From an uncultured Thermosynechococcus sp. (GTDB taxonomy: Bacteria; Cyanobacteriota; Cyanobacteriia; Thermosynechococcales; Thermosynechococcaceae): DNA of 64,000 bases. Below are positions 37,876 through 48,794 of the stretch, piece after piece. The position numbers and the translations under genes are program-made. The stretch's first letter is position 1. Each line of letters opens with the position of its first letter. Below the pieces are notes generated by a model, which had not been told where the DNA came from, searched no databases, and saw only the letters and a program-made list of their open reading frames with translations. The DNA is taken from NCBI RefSeq assembly GCF_938074695.1, contig NZ_CALJEM010000003.1, positions 1-64,000 on the forward strand, written 5' to 3'.

Positions 37876-40625
37876 GACCTCGGAAAATGGGCTTCAACAT
37901 AGGCAATGGCACTGGGGCGATCGCTGACAAGGCCATCGAGCATTGCTGAGCGCAGGGCAAGGAGAATCTGCCGTAATTGCGGTCCACGGGCATAGCCCAA
38001 CTGCTGCAGGTCGTGGCCATTCAAGGGGGGCTTTTGCAACCGCCACTGCCAGAGATATTCCCGCAAGAGGGTCACATCCGACAACGCTGCTTCACTCCCC
38101 TTTGCCTGCTGCACCGCTGCCAACAGCACAATTAGAGGGAGGGGCTGATGTTCTAAAAAGTTGCAGTAGCAACTGCGGGGTTGCTGGCTCTGCCGCAATG
38201 TCTGCCATGTCTCTTGAAAGTTAGGAAAAGTGTCGAGCCACTCCCAGATCTGCTCCCCCAGTTGCAGTTGACGGGCGATCGCCCCTGCGGTGGGAACCGT
38301 CACAATCAGTGCCAAGAGTTCTAGCTCCCACAGGGGAAAGCTTTGCCACTCCCGCCGCTCAGGAACCTCTGGCCACCACTCCCAAACCAATTTTAGGCGT
38401 TCTTTAGCTGCTGCATCAAAGGTGACTTGGCGATCTAAACACTCGAGGGCACCCAACTCCGCCAGCATTGTTAAGGCACGCTCACCGCCAAAGTGTTCGC
38501 CAGGGGCAAGGGGGAGTTCCAGAATATAGCGCAGTTCATTGCGCAGCCGACTCTGGAGGGAAGGCCGTTTTGAGGTGGAGCGATCGCCCCCTCGGGGCGC
38601 GCCTAAATGGCGATCGCGGCCGGCAAAAACACCGCTTGTCAGGGCATATTCGATGTACTGGCGGGTTTGCGGCTCTAGGTCAAAGCCAAGGCGCACCGCA
38701 AAACGCACCGCCCGAAAAATCCGTGTCGGGTCTTCAATAAAACTGTTGGGGTGAAGCACCCGAATCAACCGCCGCTGCAAATCCTCCTGCCCCCCAAAGA
38801 AATCCAGAATCTCGCCGTGGCGCGGTGGGGTAAGGCGCATGGCCAGGGCATTGATGGTAAAGTCGCGGCGGTAGAGATCTTGGCGAATCGAACTGGCTGC
38901 CACTTCCGGATGCGCTGCCGGATAGGGATAAAACTCACTGCGGGCAGTGGCAATATCTACGGCAAACCCTGCCAGGGCCGACGTCTTCGGCCAGTGGAGC
39001 GCAGCGGTTTGAAACTGACCGTAGATCTGTAAATCCGTCTCGGGGTAGAGGTCATGGAGCGCTTGCGCCAAATGCACCCCGGCCGCCTCCTCCTGTTGCA
39101 CCCCATCTACAACTAAATCAAACTCCCGTGTGGGTAAGGGGCAATTCCCCTGGGCGATCGCCAGCAGCAGATCCCGCACGGCGCCTCCCACAAGGTAAAG
39201 TTGCCAGCCCTGTTCCTTGGCGATCGCCGCCGCCCGTTGTAGCAGTGCCCACAGTGCCTCCGGCAGCCGTTCCTGTAAAGCTTCGTAAAGATTTAAGGCT
39301 GGCAAAGGGCACACGGTTTCCGTTTCGCGGCTAAGGGCATAGAGATGGCGCAACACATCGGTACGGGTAACAATCCCCACAAGGTCACCCTGATCATTCA
39401 CCACGGGTAACCGCCCAATATCGTACTGCACCATCAGGGCTTGAATCTCCGGTAACGGTGTCGTGGGCGAAACCGTGCGCACCGGTGCTTTCATATAGCC
39501 TTTGACCGGCGCATGGGCAAACCCATGGTGCAGCGCCACATCTAAATCCCGCCGTGAAATGATCCCTTGAAGTTCCCCTTCTGCACTCACCACCGACAGC
39601 CCGGAATGGCCATAGCGCAGCAAGATGCGGTGGGCATCGGCAATGGAGGTCTCTGGGCGGACAGTGCGCACAGGCGAGGACATGAGTTCTGCTGCGGTTG
39701 GCGGACGGGGAATTTGTTCTTTGAGGGTCTCAAACAGCTTTTCGAGCAGCGCCTCTGGATGGTCTGTGGTAACGGTTACTGCGGCAGCTTGGGCATGGCC
39801 ACCCCCCCCCAGGGGAGTCAGCAAATGGGCAACATTGACCCTAGGAATGCGGCTGCGGGCAATAATCGCAAGATGATGTTGCCGATACTGATGCCCAAGG
39901 AGCAGGGCATCGCACTCACTGAGATCCGCCAATTGGCTGACTAACCGTGAGAGTCCAGGGAGATAGTCCGCTGTGTGCAGCAGTACCCAGCCCAGTCGGT
40001 AGCCGTGATGAACTACTTGCTGGAGATTCGCCCACGCCTGCCGCAGATAGGGTTGCAGCTCTGCACTCAAGCCAGCCTCGGAATAGGTGGCGATCGCCCG
40101 CTGATTTGCCCCTTGGTTCAACAGCCAAGCCAGGGCCTGCACATCCCGCACTGTGGTTTGCTCAAAGGTCAAAGAACCCGTATCGGCATGAATGCCCAAC
40201 GCCAGCACCGTTGCTTCTGTCGGGGAAAGGGTAATTTTTTTAGCCTGCAACTGTTCACAGAGAATCGTGCTGGTGGCGCCAACGGGTTCTAACCATTGCT
40301 GCTGCGGCACAATGTCCCCTGTTACCTCTAAATGGTGATCGTATAGACCAATTCGGACGTGGGGCTGGTCTAGCCATCCTGCGGCTTGCCCCAACTGGCG
40401 GCGCCACTGCGTATCCACTACCCAAATTTGCCGCAATTGGCTAGGGTCAACGGCTCTTGCTTCAATGAGGGGATACTCATCGCGGTGATAGGCCAAAAAC
40501 TCCCCCACCTTGGGGTGCGTCCCCCCCGTCAGGACAATTTTGGTACCCGGATACAGACGCGCCAGACCTACGGCTGCCCCTAGGGTATCAAAATCGGCAA
40601 TTTGATGGCAAAGGACAACATCCAT
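37872..40625 (-). CDS. DHH/DHHA1 phosphoesterase + two CBS domains + poly(A) polymerase/tRNA nucleotidyltransferase fusion; ATG at 40625 preferred
   Basis: DVVLCHQIADFDTLGAAVGLARL..., LYDHHLE, GGGGHAQAAA; tandem CBS; LYLVGGAVRDLLL, TREFDLVVDG, RRDFTINALAMRL, RIFRAVRFAVRLGF. Confidence 0.93.
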   Translation of the reverse strand: MDVVLCHQIADFDTLGAAVGLARLYPGTKIVLTGGTHPKVGEFLAYHRDEYPLIEARAVDPSQLRQIWVVDTQWRRQLGQAAGWLDQPHVRIGLYDHHLEVTGDIVPQQQWLEPVGATSTILCEQLQAKKITLSPTEATVLALGIHADTGSLTFEQTTVRDVQALAWLLNQGANQRAIATYSEAGLSAELQPYLRQAWANLQQVVHHGYRLGWVLLHTADYLPGLSRLVSQLADLSECDALLLGHQYRQHHLAIIARSRIPRVNVAHLLTPLGGGGHAQAAAVTVTTDHPEALLEKLFETLKEQIPRPPTAAELMSSPVRTVRPETSIADAHRILLRYGHSGLSVVSAEGELQGIISRRDLDVALHHGFAHAPVKGYMKAPVRTVSPTTPLPEIQALMVQYDIGRLPVVNDQGDLVGIVTRTDVLRHLYALSRETETVCPLPALNLYEALQERLPEALWALLQRAAAIAKEQGWQLYLVGGAVRDLLLAIAQGNCPLPTREFDLVVDGVQQEEAAGVHLAQALHDLYPETDLQIYGQFQTAALHWPKTSALAGFAVDIATARSEFYPYPAAHPEVAASSIRQDLYRRDFTINALAMRLTPPRHGEILDFFGGQEDLQRRLIRVLHPNSFIEDPTRIFRAVRFAVRLGFDLEPQTRQYIEYALTSGVFAGRDRHLGAPRGGDRSTSKRPSLQSRLRNELRYILELPLAPGEHFGGERALTMLAELGALECLDRQVTFDAAAKERLKLVWEWWPEVPERREWQSFPLWELELLALIVTVPTAGAIARQLQLGEQIWEWLDTFPNFQETWQTLRQSQQPRSCYCNFLEHQPLPLIVLLAAVQQAKGSEAALSDVTLLREYLWQWRLQKPPLNGHDLQQLGYARGPQLRQILLALRSAMLDGLVSDRPSAIAYVEAHFPRS

Positions 40626-40710
40626 GAGAGCTTCGATAAGGGGACGGTAGCTACCCTGTATCCAGTCTGCGGCAAGTTGTGTTCCAGCCAAACCAGCAAA
40701 AGAACGGAAA

Positions 40711-41205
40711 TCAGTAAAGGAAGGGAATCAGTTTTTTCACCGCCTGCCGATAACTGGCGTAGTCCTCAAACTTAGCCGCTAGCCACTGCTCCTCTTGAGC
40801 CGCCTTGCGGTCAAAGAAAATGAAGAGGGCGATCGCCCCCAGCCCGTGGGAAAGGCTCATTTGCCAAGCCGTATAAGCCAAGGCCAAAAAGATGACACTG
40901 CTATAGATCGGATGGCGCACCCACCCATAAACCCCCGTGGTCACTAATTGACTGTCTTCCTTAGGATGGGGGAGGGGCGTCAAGTTATTCCCTAGGTGAA
41001 ACAGGCCAGCAATCCCCAGGCCAAGGCCAATCAGCCCCAAGCCAAGGGTCAGTCCTAGGCGCACCGACAAGGGCAAGCTCACCACTCGTACCACCGGCAA
41101 GAGAATAAAGCCAATACTGAGCACCGCTTGGCCAATGACCCAAAATTCTCCCCGTTGGTTGCGCCACCAGTCTTTACTGAATCCCCACTCCTGCAGTTTA
41201 CTCAC
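40711..41205 (-). CDS. Isoprenylcysteine carboxyl methyltransferase-like/PEMT-family membrane protein
   Basis: LVTTGVYGWVRHPIYSSVIF...EEQWLAAKFEDYASYRQAVKKLIPFLY. Confidence 0.85.
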   Translation of the reverse strand: MSKLQEWGFSKDWWRNQRGEFWVIGQAVLSIGFILLPVVRVVSLPLSVRLGLTLGLGLIGLGLGIAGLFHLGNNLTPLPHPKEDSQLVTTGVYGWVRHPIYSSVIFLALAYTAWQMSLSHGLGAIALFIFFDRKAAQEEQWLAAKFEDYASYRQAVKKLIPFLY

Positions 41206-41237
41206 GTTGGTTGCTGTCTTCGGTGGATACCTTAATT

Positions 41238-41760
41238 CTAGTGAATGCTAGCGATCGCCTGCTTACTCCACAGGCAGCAATAATTTTGTGGCTTTAGCAC
41301 TGGCTTTTTGGCTTTCGTTCGCCCACTGCCGAGCTTGCCCAGTGATTCTTGGAGAGTTCCCATGGGGCAAATGGCACACCACGCCCGCTGATTAAAAATC
41401 ACCCCTAAGAGAATTGCCACAATGGATGTGACGACACACAGATTCACAAAGAGACCCCCCACCGCCATCTAATTGCTCCATGCCAAGGTCATGCGAATGG
41501 CAAAAATGGTCAAGCGAAAGACAGCCCAGCGGAAACGCTGTTTTTTGAAGAGTTTGGGATAGGGACGGTGGGGGCTAAAGTGATAAATCAAAGAAGGCGC
41601 CCCGAAGGCAGAGGTTACTACACCAGTAGCGGCTACGAAAATAGGCCAGCACGGGAATACCCAGCATGAGGTAGCCGAGCCACGGCTACCAAAGACCCCC
41701 AATCGCAATCAAGAAAAAATAGCCAAATTGTTGCCCATTGACTGGACTTGCTCCGCAAGG
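41238..41760 (-). pseudogene. Decayed NapH-like 4Fe-4S membrane protein gene
   Basis: Fragments GQQFGYFFLIAIGGLW*PWLGYLMLGIPVLAYFRSRYWCSNLCLRGAFF / FSPHRPYPKLFKKQRFRWAVFRLTIFAIRMTLAWSN*MAVGGLFVNLCVVTSIVAILLGVIFNQRAWCAICPMGTLQESLG; TAGs at 41686-41688 and 41469-41471 plus a frame change. Confidence 0.85.
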
Positions 41761-41778
41761 ATTGTTTCATAACATGCC

Positions 41779-41802
41779 TAGCCATATAGTCTTATATGGC
41801 TA
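41779..41802. repeat. Perfect hairpin/inverted repeat, 10-bp arms, 4-nt spacer
   Basis: TAGCCATATA-GTCT-TATATGGCTA; no adjacent T-tract. Confidence 0.9.
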
Positions 41803-41875
41803 TAGAGTTATTTAGTGGAATAAGTCAAGACCTTGATTCGCTGCCTTTATTGTTCTTCACATAAGGGGGAAGTCC

Positions 41876-42907
41876 CTAGCCGTGCCGTTCTAGCGCCAAC
41901 TGCACCAAGCGATGAACTAACTCTGGAAAAGGCACGCCACTGGCCGCCCACAGTTGCGGGTACATACTCAGGGCTGTAAACCCCGGCAGGGTATTCACTT
42001 CGTTCATCAACACTTCCCCTGTGCTTGGGAGATAGAAGAAATCAAAGCGGGCAAGGCCGGCGGCATCAAGGGCTTGAAAAGCCTGTAGGGACAGGCTGCG
42101 GATCTGCTCACTCACTGCGGGGGGAATGTCCGCAGGGATATGGAGTTGGGCGCGACCCTCGGTATATTTCGTTTCGTAGTCGTAAAACTCACTGTTGTAG
42201 GTAATTTCCCCCACCACCGAGGCTTGGGGTTTGTCATTGCCGAGCACAGCGCATTCTAGCTCACGGGCAACTACACCTGCTTCAACAATAATGCGGCGAT
42301 CCAATTCAGCAGCGGCCTCAAGGGCAGTTGTGAGTTGTTGGCGATTTTTTGCCTTGGTAATGCCCACTGAGGAACCAAGGTTGGCGGGTTTCACAAAGCA
42401 GGGATAGCCCAGTTCGGTTTCAATGCGATCGCACAAATGGTGGTAACGACAGGGATCCGACCAGAGGTCACTGCGCTGAAGGGCTACGTAGCGCACCTGG
42501 GGTAAGCCCACCGCGCCAAAGACCGTTTTCATCAGAATTTTGTCCATACCAATGGCCGAGGCGGCCACCCCTGAACCCACATAGGGGCGTTGCATCAATT
42601 GCAGCAGGCCTTGAATGGTGCCATCCTCACCGTTGGGGCCGTGGAGCATTGGGAACCAAACGTCAATGGTTTCAGCAACCGTAGGAAATTGCCAGAGGGA
42701 CGCCTCTGGTGCTGGCTCAGCGGGGATGCCAACGCGGTCTGTCAAGCGCCAGTAACCATCTTTTTGAATATAGATGGGCACCACTTCATAGCGATCGCGA
42801 TTGTCGCCTTCGGCAAAGGCTTGGGCGATCGCTGCTGCCGAGGCCACTGAAACCTCATGCTCCCGTGAGCGTCCCCCAAACAGTAGCCCAACCCGCAGAC
42901 GACCCAT
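41876..42907 (-). CDS. ddl: D-alanine--D-alanine ligase
   Basis: [50 protein letters not shown]. Confidence 0.97.
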   Translation of the reverse strand: MGRLRVGLLFGGRSREHEVSVASAAAIAQAFAEGDNRDRYEVVPIYIQKDGYWRLTDRVGIPAEPAPEASLWQFPTVAETIDVWFPMLHGPNGEDGTIQGLLQLMQRPYVGSGVAASAIGMDKILMKTVFGAVGLPQVRYVALQRSDLWSDPCRYHHLCDRIETELGYPCFVKPANLGSSVGITKAKNRQQLTTALEAAAELDRRIIVEAGVVARELECAVLGNDKPQASVVGEITYNSEFYDYETKYTEGRAQLHIPADIPPAVSEQIRSLSLQAFQALDAAGLARFDFFYLPSTGEVLMNEVNTLPGFTALSMYPQLWAASGVPFPELVHRLVQLALERHG

Positions 42908-42979
42908 AGTGTAAACCCGTGTGAATGTGACGGTTTCTTGGTAGGATTTTCAAGGATTATACAAAGTTTGGGAGTTGCT

Positions 42980-43174
42980 ATGGACGTGGGGCAAAAAGTG
43001 CGCGTCTGTCGAATTCGCGATCGCGTCGCCCAAGACATCATTCAAAAACTCGGCCAAGTGGGTCAAATTACCGGTTTTAAGATGACCGATGGCAGTGGGG
43101 TTGGCGTTATTGTCACCTTTGACGACCGCTCCAGCACTTGGTTTTTTGAGGACGAAATTGAAGTCGTTGGCTAA
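42980..43174 (+). CDS. petP: PetP (DUF2862), small peripheral subunit of cytochrome b6f; start re-assigned to ATG 42980
   Basis: MDVGQKVRVCRIRDRVAQDIIQKLGQVGQITGFKMTDGSGVGVIVTFDDRSSTWFFEDEIE. Confidence 0.88.
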   Translation: MDVGQKVRVCRIRDRVAQDIIQKLGQVGQITGFKMTDGSGVGVIVTFDDRSSTWFFEDEIEVVG

Positions 43175-43374
43175 TTTCTGCCCTGCCGCCTTTTTCGCAG
43201 CAACTGCGCTGGGTCAATGAGACTCCAAACTTGGATCCGACCGAATCCGATAGAAAAAGGCCGCATTAGTGGTACGTTGTATTGTGGTGCGCTTGCACCA
43301 AGCGCTGCATTCCACTTTCAATCGCGATCGTTGTGCCCCTTGGCGAGCGATCGCCCTCTAAAAAACGCAAATGA

Positions 43375-44850
<1,476 letters not shown>

Positions 44851-44919
44851 GTTTTGCAGAAGTAATAGAGGGTGGGGCAACCCACCCTGAGATTCCGATT
44901 GAGTGGCAAAGGAAGCGTT

Positions 44920-45336
44920 ATGGTGATGACTGTTCGGGTAATTGCGCCCGATAAAACTGTTTGGGATGCCCCCGCCGAAGAAGTCATTTTGCCCAGTACG
45001 ACGGGGCAGTTGGGCATTCTTTCCAATCATGCCCCCCTCTTAACTGCCTTAGAAATAGGTGTCATGCGGGTGCGCCAGAACCGCGAATGGGTGGCGATCG
45101 CCCTCATGGGGGGCTTTGCGGAGGTGGAAAACAACGAAGTGACCATCCTTGTCAACGGGGCTGAGCGCGGCGACAAAATTGACCTAGAAAAAGCCAAGGC
45201 CGAATTTGCTGAAGCCCAGGCTGCCCTTGCCAAAGCTGAACAGGGAGAATCCAAACAAGCCAAAATTCAAGCCACCCAAGCCTTTCGCCGTGCCCGTGCT
45301 CGCCTGCAGGCTGCAGGGGGTGTGGTGGAGATTTAG
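44920..45336 (+). CDS. atpC: ATP synthase F1 subunit epsilon; start re-assigned to 44920 (or 44926)
   Basis: [42 protein letters not shown]. Confidence 0.96.
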   Translation: MVMTVRVIAPDKTVWDAPAEEVILPSTTGQLGILSNHAPLLTALEIGVMRVRQNREWVAIALMGGFAEVENNEVTILVNGAERGDKIDLEKAKAEFAEAQAALAKAEQGESKQAKIQATQAFRRARARLQAAGGVVEI

Positions 45337-45367
45337 GTTCTCTTTCATTGGCTGAACTTTTGTCAAG

Positions 45368-45399
45368 ACCTCCCCAACCCTTTAGGGGGAGGTTTTTTA
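45368..45399 (+). terminator. Rho-independent terminator downstream of atpBC
   Basis: ACCTCCCC-aacccttta(g)-GGGGAGGT followed by a T-tract. Confidence 0.88.
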
Positions 45400-45400
45400 T

Positions 45401-46514
45401 TTAGCGGGACTCCTCTGTTTGCTGACGGAGATAGGCCTGGATAAAAGGATCGAGGTCACCGTCCATCACGTCCTGAACGGCTGTAGTTTCCACGTCGGTG
45501 CGTAGGTCTTTCACCAGTTGGTAGGGATGGAAGACATAGTTACGAATTTGGTTCCCCCAAGCCGCCTCAACGGCATCGCCACGAATATCGGCAATTTCCT
45601 TTGCTTTTTGCTCTTGGGCAATCACCAATAGCTTTGCTTTGAGAATGGCAAGGGCTTTTTCCTTGTTTTGCAGTTGCGATCGCTCTTGGGTGCAGCGGAC
45701 GGCTAAGCCTGTTGGCTTGTGGACAATGCGCACTGCCGTTTCCACCTTGTTGACGTTTTGGCCGCCCTTGCCGCCACTGCGGGAGGTGGTAATCTCCAAA
45801 TCGCTCTCGGGAATTTCCACTGTAACGGATTGATCTAGCTCTGGCATCACATCCACGCCGGCAAAACTCGTCTGCCGCTTACCATTGGCATTAAAGGGAG
45901 AAATGCGCACCAGGCGGTGGGTGCCCTTTTCCGAGCGCAGATAACCGTAGGCATAGCGGCCGCGAATCTCTAGGGTGGCCGACTTTATACCCGCTTCCTC
46001 TCCTTCCGACAGTTCCGCCAGATGGGTTTGGTAACCGTGACGTTCTGCCCAGCGGGTGTACATGCGCAGTAACATTTCTGCCCAGTCTTGAGCGTCAGTG
46101 CCGCCGGCGCCGGCATTGATTGTTAGGATGGCGTTATTTTTGTCGTAGGGTCCCTTCAGGAGCTGCTCCAGTTCCCAGCGGCTCAACTGGGTTCCTAGGT
46201 CTTTCAGCAGGGTTGTGGCTTCTGCTAGCAAAGATTGATCTGCTTCTAATTCAAGAAGCTCCAGAGCAGTTTCCACGTGCTCAAGTTTTTTTTGCCAATC
46301 CTGGAGTTGGCTGAGGGTGTCCTTAGTTTCAGTGAGCTGCTGTAGCGTAGCTTGGGCGGTTGCCGGATGATTCCAGAAGTCGGGTTGAGCCGCCGTGTGC
46401 TCAAGGTCATGAATTTTTGCCCTCAATGCAGCCGGGTCAAAGATAGTCCTGGGCATGACCCAGGCGATCGCGCAAGAGGGAAAAATCGCGTCTGAGGCTA
46501 CTTAGGTCAACCAT
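45401..46514 (-). CDS. prfB: Peptide chain release factor 2, translated by programmed +1 frameshift at CTT-TGA-C (TGA at 46437-46439)
   Basis: Zero frame from 46514: MVDLSSLRRDFSLLRDRLGHAQDYL-TGA; +1 frame continues DPAALRAKIHD...; body has SGGKGGQNVNKVETAVRI. Confidence 0.95.
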
Positions 46515-46707
46515 GCTACGATGCAAAAAGGTTAGATCAAAGGACAATACTCTAGTATAGCAAAAGCTTAACCATCTTTCCGAGGTTACTGGGCCTTGCT
46601 CAACTCGCCAACGGCGGAGGTGAATTAATCTTAAAGTTCTGACCCTTGCCCTCCATTCCTCCCAAGTGTCACTATGGACAGTAAGTACCCGCTGGGGAGC
46701 GTTTGTT

Positions 46708-48564
46708 ATGGCCATTAAAGACTCACCGCAAGCACCGCGGAGCCGTCAAATTGGTAATTTTTTACTATTGCTGGGGGTAGGCTTTCTTCTACTGAATCTG
46801 TTCTTCCCGCAGTTGTTCTCACCGCGCCCACCTCAAGTTCCCTATAGTGTGTTTATCCACCAAGTGGAAGAAGGGGAGGTGAACCGCGTCTATATCAGTC
46901 AAGACGAGATTCTTTACCAACTCAAACCCAAAGGCGATCGCCCTGCCCAAGTGTTGGCCACCACCCCCATCTTTGACTTAGAGCTACCCAAGCGACTGGA
47001 AGCTCAGGGAGTGGAATTTGCAGCGGCACCCCCACCCCGCAATAGTTGGGTGTTGAACATCCTCGGCTGGGTAATTCCCCCGATTGTGTTTGTGTTAATC
47101 TTTCAATTCTTTGCCAGTCGCCAAGCGGGCGGGCCACAGGGCGTTCTCTCCATCAGTAAAAGCCGTGCCAAGGTTTACGTTGAAGGTGCAAACACAGGAA
47201 TTCGCTTCGACGATGTCGCCGGGGTTGAGGAAGCCAAGGCTGAACTCGTCGAGATTGTTGATTTCCTAAAAAATCCCCAGCGTTATATTCAAATTGGTGC
47301 TCGCATTCCCAAAGGCGTGCTGCTCGTCGGGCCACCGGGAACAGGGAAAACCCTACTGGCTAAAGCGGTTGCCGGCGAAGCCAATGTGCCCTTTTTCTCA
47401 ATTTCCGGATCGGAATTTGTGGAGCTATTTGTGGGTGTAGGGTCTGCCCGTGTGCGGGATCTCTTTGAGCAGGCGAAAAAGCAAGCCCCCTGTATTGTCT
47501 TTATTGATGAGTTGGATGCCATTGGTAAATCGCGTTCCAGCGCTGGCTTCTATGGCGGAAATGATGAGCGGGAACAAACTCTGAACCAACTGCTGACGGA
47601 AATGGATGGCTTTGATGCCACAGGGGCAACGGTCATTGTTTTAGCAGCAACCAACCGACCGGAAACCCTTGATCCAGCCCTACTGCGACCTGGACGGTTT
47701 GACCGCCAAGTGTTGGTGGATCGCCCCGATTTGAGTGGGCGGGAGGCAATTTTGAAAATCCATGCCAAAAAGGTAAAACTAGCCCCTGAAGTGGATCTGC
47801 ACGCGATCGCCGCCCGTACACCGGGGTTTGCCGGCGCAGATTTGGCCAACTTGGTCAATGAGGCCGCCCTACTCGCGGCTCGCAATCAACGGGAAGTGGT
47901 GACCCAACAGGACTTTGCCGAAGCAATTGAACGCATTGTGGCCGGTCTTGAGAAGAAAAGCCGCGTCCTCAACGAGAAGGAGAAGAAAATTGTCGCCTAC
48001 CACGAAGTGGGGCATGCCCTTGTTGGCTGTGCCCTGCCGGGGAGCGGTCGTGTAGAGAAAATCTCGATTGTGCCCCGTGGCATGGCCGCCCTTGGTTATA
48101 CGTTGCAGTTGCCAACAGAGGATCGCTTCCTTCTTGATGAGCAGGAGTTGCGTGCTCAAATTGCCACATTGCTGGGGGGGCGATCGGCAGAGGAGATTGT
48201 CTTTGGCACCATCACCACTGGGGCAGCCAATGATCTGCAACGGGCAACGGATTTGGCGGAGCGGATGGTGCGCAGTTACGGTATGAGCAAAGTCCTGGGT
48301 CCCCTTGCCTTTGAGCAAAAACAGTCCAGCTTTTTAACGACCAATGGCATGATGTTGCGGGCAGTGAGTGAAGAAACCGCTCAAGCCATTGATCGCGAGG
48401 TCAAGGAAATTGTCGAGTCAGCCCACCAGCAGGCGCTCAGCATTCTCAAGGAAAACCGTGACCTTCTCGAAGCGATCGCCCAAAAACTCCTAGAGAAAGA
48501 AGTAATTGAGGGTGAAGAACTCCAGGAACTTCTTGCTCAAGTGAAAACTCCAGCCGCCGCCTAG
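46708..48564 (+). CDS. ftsH: ATP-dependent zinc metalloprotease FtsH; start re-assigned to ATG 46708
   Basis: [57 protein letters not shown] zinc site. Confidence 0.98.
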   Translation: MAIKDSPQAPRSRQIGNFLLLLGVGFLLLNLFFPQLFSPRPPQVPYSVFIHQVEEGEVNRVYISQDEILYQLKPKGDRPAQVLATTPIFDLELPKRLEAQGVEFAAAPPPRNSWVLNILGWVIPPIVFVLIFQFFASRQAGGPQGVLSISKSRAKVYVEGANTGIRFDDVAGVEEAKAELVEIVDFLKNPQRYIQIGARIPKGVLLVGPPGTGKTLLAKAVAGEANVPFFSISGSEFVELFVGVGSARVRDLFEQAKKQAPCIVFIDELDAIGKSRSSAGFYGGNDEREQTLNQLLTEMDGFDATGATVIVLAATNRPETLDPALLRPGRFDRQVLVDRPDLSGREAILKIHAKKVKLAPEVDLHAIAARTPGFAGADLANLVNEAALLAARNQREVVTQQDFAEAIERIVAGLEKKSRVLNEKEKKIVAYHEVGHALVGCALPGSGRVEKISIVPRGMAALGYTLQLPTEDRFLLDEQELRAQIATLLGGRSAEEIVFGTITTGAANDLQRATDLAERMVRSYGMSKVLGPLAFEQKQSSFLTTNGMMLRAVSEETAQAIDREVKEIVESAHQQALSILKENRDLLEAIAQKLLEKEVIEGEELQELLAQVKTPAAA

Positions 48565-48585
48565 GCGAGGGCGGCTTAAAAAAGC

Positions 48586-48611
48586 AAAAAAAAGACCAGT
48601 AAGCACTGGTC
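48586..48611 (-). terminator. Strong intrinsic terminator on minus strand
   Basis: Minus strand GACCAGT-GCTT-ACTGGTC followed by TTTTTTTT. Confidence 0.9.
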
Positions 48612-48704
48612 ATTCAGTCCAATGTTTTGTCTCCGAAGAGAAGTTAAGGCACCCACCAGGCGGTGAGGGCGATTAAAAAGCTGCACTGCCTTTCCTTCCC
48701 TTCT
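48612..48704 (-). ncRNA. Candidate small RNA body (or tldD 3' UTR) ending at the adjacent terminator
   Basis: TATCAT -10-like box (48716-48711), C(UUCG)G hairpin, CACC/GGTG stem, then intrinsic terminator; no convincing ORF. Confidence 0.4.
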
Positions 48705-48794
48705 TTTTCTATGATAATGTAGCCAAAGTCACAAAAATTCACATATAAAATCTTTAGGTATTTCTACTCAAACCCATAACCGCAGGTAATCAGT

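Noticed and set aside
38580-38617. Paired GCGATCGC sites considered as a mobile-element end or CRISPR-like repeat
   Set aside because: GCGATCGC is the genome-wide HIP1 octamer, present throughout; no array with constant spacers and no transposase.
41779-41802. Hairpin considered as a rho-independent terminator
   Set aside because: AT-rich stem with no downstream T-tract on either strand; kept only as an inverted repeat.
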